This document shows, in pieces, positions 63,186-64,000 of a stretch of DNA of 64,000 bases; position 1 is the first letter of the stretch; the number at the start of each line of letters is the position of its first letter. The stretch spans positions 1 through 64,000 of the forward strand of contig CAVUNV010000008.1 in the NCBI GenBank assembly GCA_963742925.1. Direction: 5' to 3'. Made by a program: the position numbers and the translations under genes. The notes under the pieces are model-generated. The model was not told where the DNA came from. It searched no databases and saw nothing but the letters and a program-made list of their open reading frames with translations. The DNA is from PALSA-612 sp963742925. GTDB taxonomy: Bacteria; Actinomycetota; Thermoleophilia; Gaiellales; Gaiellaceae.

Positions 63186-64000
63186 CTAGACGTGGATCGA
63201 GACGATGATCGGGATGATCAGGATGGCGACGATGTTGGCGATCTTGATCATCGGGTTGATCGCCGGGCCGGCCGTGTCCTTGTACGGATCGCCCACGGTG
63301 TCGCCGGTCACGGCGGCGGCGTGCGCCTCCGAGCCCTTGCCGCCGTAGAGGCCGTCCTCGATCAGCTTCTTGGCGTTGTCCCAGGCACCGCCGCCGGAGG
63401 TCATGGCGATGGCGAGGAAGATCCCGGTCACGATCGTCCCGATCAGGAGCCCGCCGAGCGCCTTCTCGTTGATGATCCCGACGACGATCGGGATCAGAAT
63501 CGGGATCGCGGCGGGCAGCATCATCCCCTTGATCGCCGAGCCGGTGACGATCCCGACGGCCCGCGAGTAGTCCGGGCGTGACGTCCCCTCCATGATCCCC
63601 GGGTCCTCCGCGAACTGGCGACGCACCTCGACGACGACCTCGCCGCCCACTCGCCCGACGGCGATCATCGCGAGCGACGCGAACAGGAACGGCATCAGCC
63701 CGCCGATGAACAGGCCGCTGATCACCCAGGGGTCGGAGAGGCTGAACGCGGCGTGCAGGCCCTTCGCGTTGAGACGGGTCGTGTACTCATGGAAGAGGAT
63801 CAGCGCCGCCAGGCCGGCCGAGCCGATCGCATAGCCCTTCGTGACCGCCTTCGTCGTGTTGCCGACCGCATCGAGCGGGTCGGTGACGTTGCGCACCGAC
63901 TCGGGCAGGTCGGCCATCTCGGCGATCCCGCCGGCGTTGTCGGTGACCGGCCCGTACGCGTCCAGGGCGACGATCAGCCCGGTCATGGAGAGCTGCGCCA
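63186..64000 (-). CDS. hppA: K+-independent proton-translocating membrane pyrophosphatase, C-terminal part
   Basis: The C-terminal 270 residues; the gene continues past the window end (full length is about 680-700). Conserved blocks: ALDAYGPVTDNAGGIAEMAD, VGNTTKAVTKGYAIGSAGLA, and GDTVGDPYKDTAGPAINPMI. A lysine in GNTTKA, in place of Ala, marks the K+-independent H+-pumping class. It hydrolyses pyrophosphate and builds a proton gradient. Confidence 0.96.
   Translation of the reverse strand, partial: AQLSMTGLIVALDAYGPVTDNAGGIAEMADLPESVRNVTDPLDAVGNTTKAVTKGYAIGSAGLAALILFHEYTTRLNAKGLHAAFSLSDPWVISGLFIGGLMPFLFASLAMIAVGRVGGEVVVEVRRQFAEDPGIMEGTSRPDYSRAVGIVTGSAIKGMMLPAAIPILIPIVVGIINEKALGGLLIGTIVTGIFLAIAMTSGGGAWDNAKKLIEDGLYGGKGSEAHAAAVTGDTVGDPYKDTAGPAINPMIKIANIVAILIIPIIVSIHV

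Overview
This is a GC-rich chromosomal window with many GTG starts, tight 4-base overlaps and few strong Shine-Dalgarno sites. The gene content (thrS-infC-rpmI-rplT, pheST, LemA/DUF2207, Eis, membrane pyrophosphatase, proline-rich and glycine-rich secreted proteins, and an Ig-like secreted C-terminus) fits a deep-branching actinobacterium of Thermoleophilia type, probably from a metagenome assembly. There is no phage, transposase, CRISPR array or rRNA. Most of it is housekeeping DNA, with a small accessory patch around a tRNA-Val gene (about 43.2-47.3 kb).

Layout. 0-4.3 kb: remnants of an MFS transporter and a secreted protein, then a NarX/NarL-type two-component pair and an acetyltransferase. 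4.3-7.5 kb: 2-oxoacid dehydrogenase E1alpha-E1beta-E2 operon. 7.5-9.8 kb: two small cytoplasmic proteins, argR with an ARG-box-like operator, and a secreted protein with a proline stalk. 9.8-13.4 kb: pheS and pheT, separated by a large hairpin. 13.4-20 kb: methyltransferase, LemA, two tandem DUF2207 proteins and a glycolate-oxidase-like flavoprotein. 20-23.8 kb: thrS-infC-rpmI-rplT followed by a TrmH-type rRNA methyltransferase. 23.8-27.7 kb: tatA-tatC, small conserved proteins and an HtrA protease. 27.8-33.7 kb: a flavin electron-transfer module (ferric-reductase-like flavoprotein, FMN-binding protein, ApbE), an ABC-2 exporter and a b-type-cytochrome-like membrane protein; the two redox units share a direct-repeat operator. 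33.7-38.1 kb: GT4, GT4 plus toroid, and GH130. 38.2-43.7 kb: cold-shock protein, small stress and detoxification enzymes, and an alcohol dehydrogenase/aldo-keto reductase chimera. 43.7-47.3 kb: PIN protein, tRNA-Val, and an operon of a cytoplasmic subtilisin with a ComEC-like metallo-beta-lactamase-fold protein. 47.4-51.6 kb: Eis, PcrA and a short CinA. 51.7-54.6 kb: B12 riboswitch and BtuF-C-D importer. 54.6-57.9 kb: small proteins and two PQQ-type propellers. 57.9-64 kb: TrkA-type potassium regulators, two APC permeases fused to universal-stress domains, a 56-residue membrane protein and the C-terminus of a proton-pumping pyrophosphatase.

Two cautions shape the annotation. First, eight clearly conserved genes are each broken by a one-base indel, nearly always an extra base in or beside a short G/C run. 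I give those genes their full span and mark the break. Such a density suggests uncorrected sequencing errors as much as real decay. Second, at least two genes appear to start at CTG in a CTGA overlap with the upstream stop. Other signals worth attention are a 95-base dispersed repeat present twice, a shared 11-base-period operator, and the subtilisin/MBL operon beside the tRNA.
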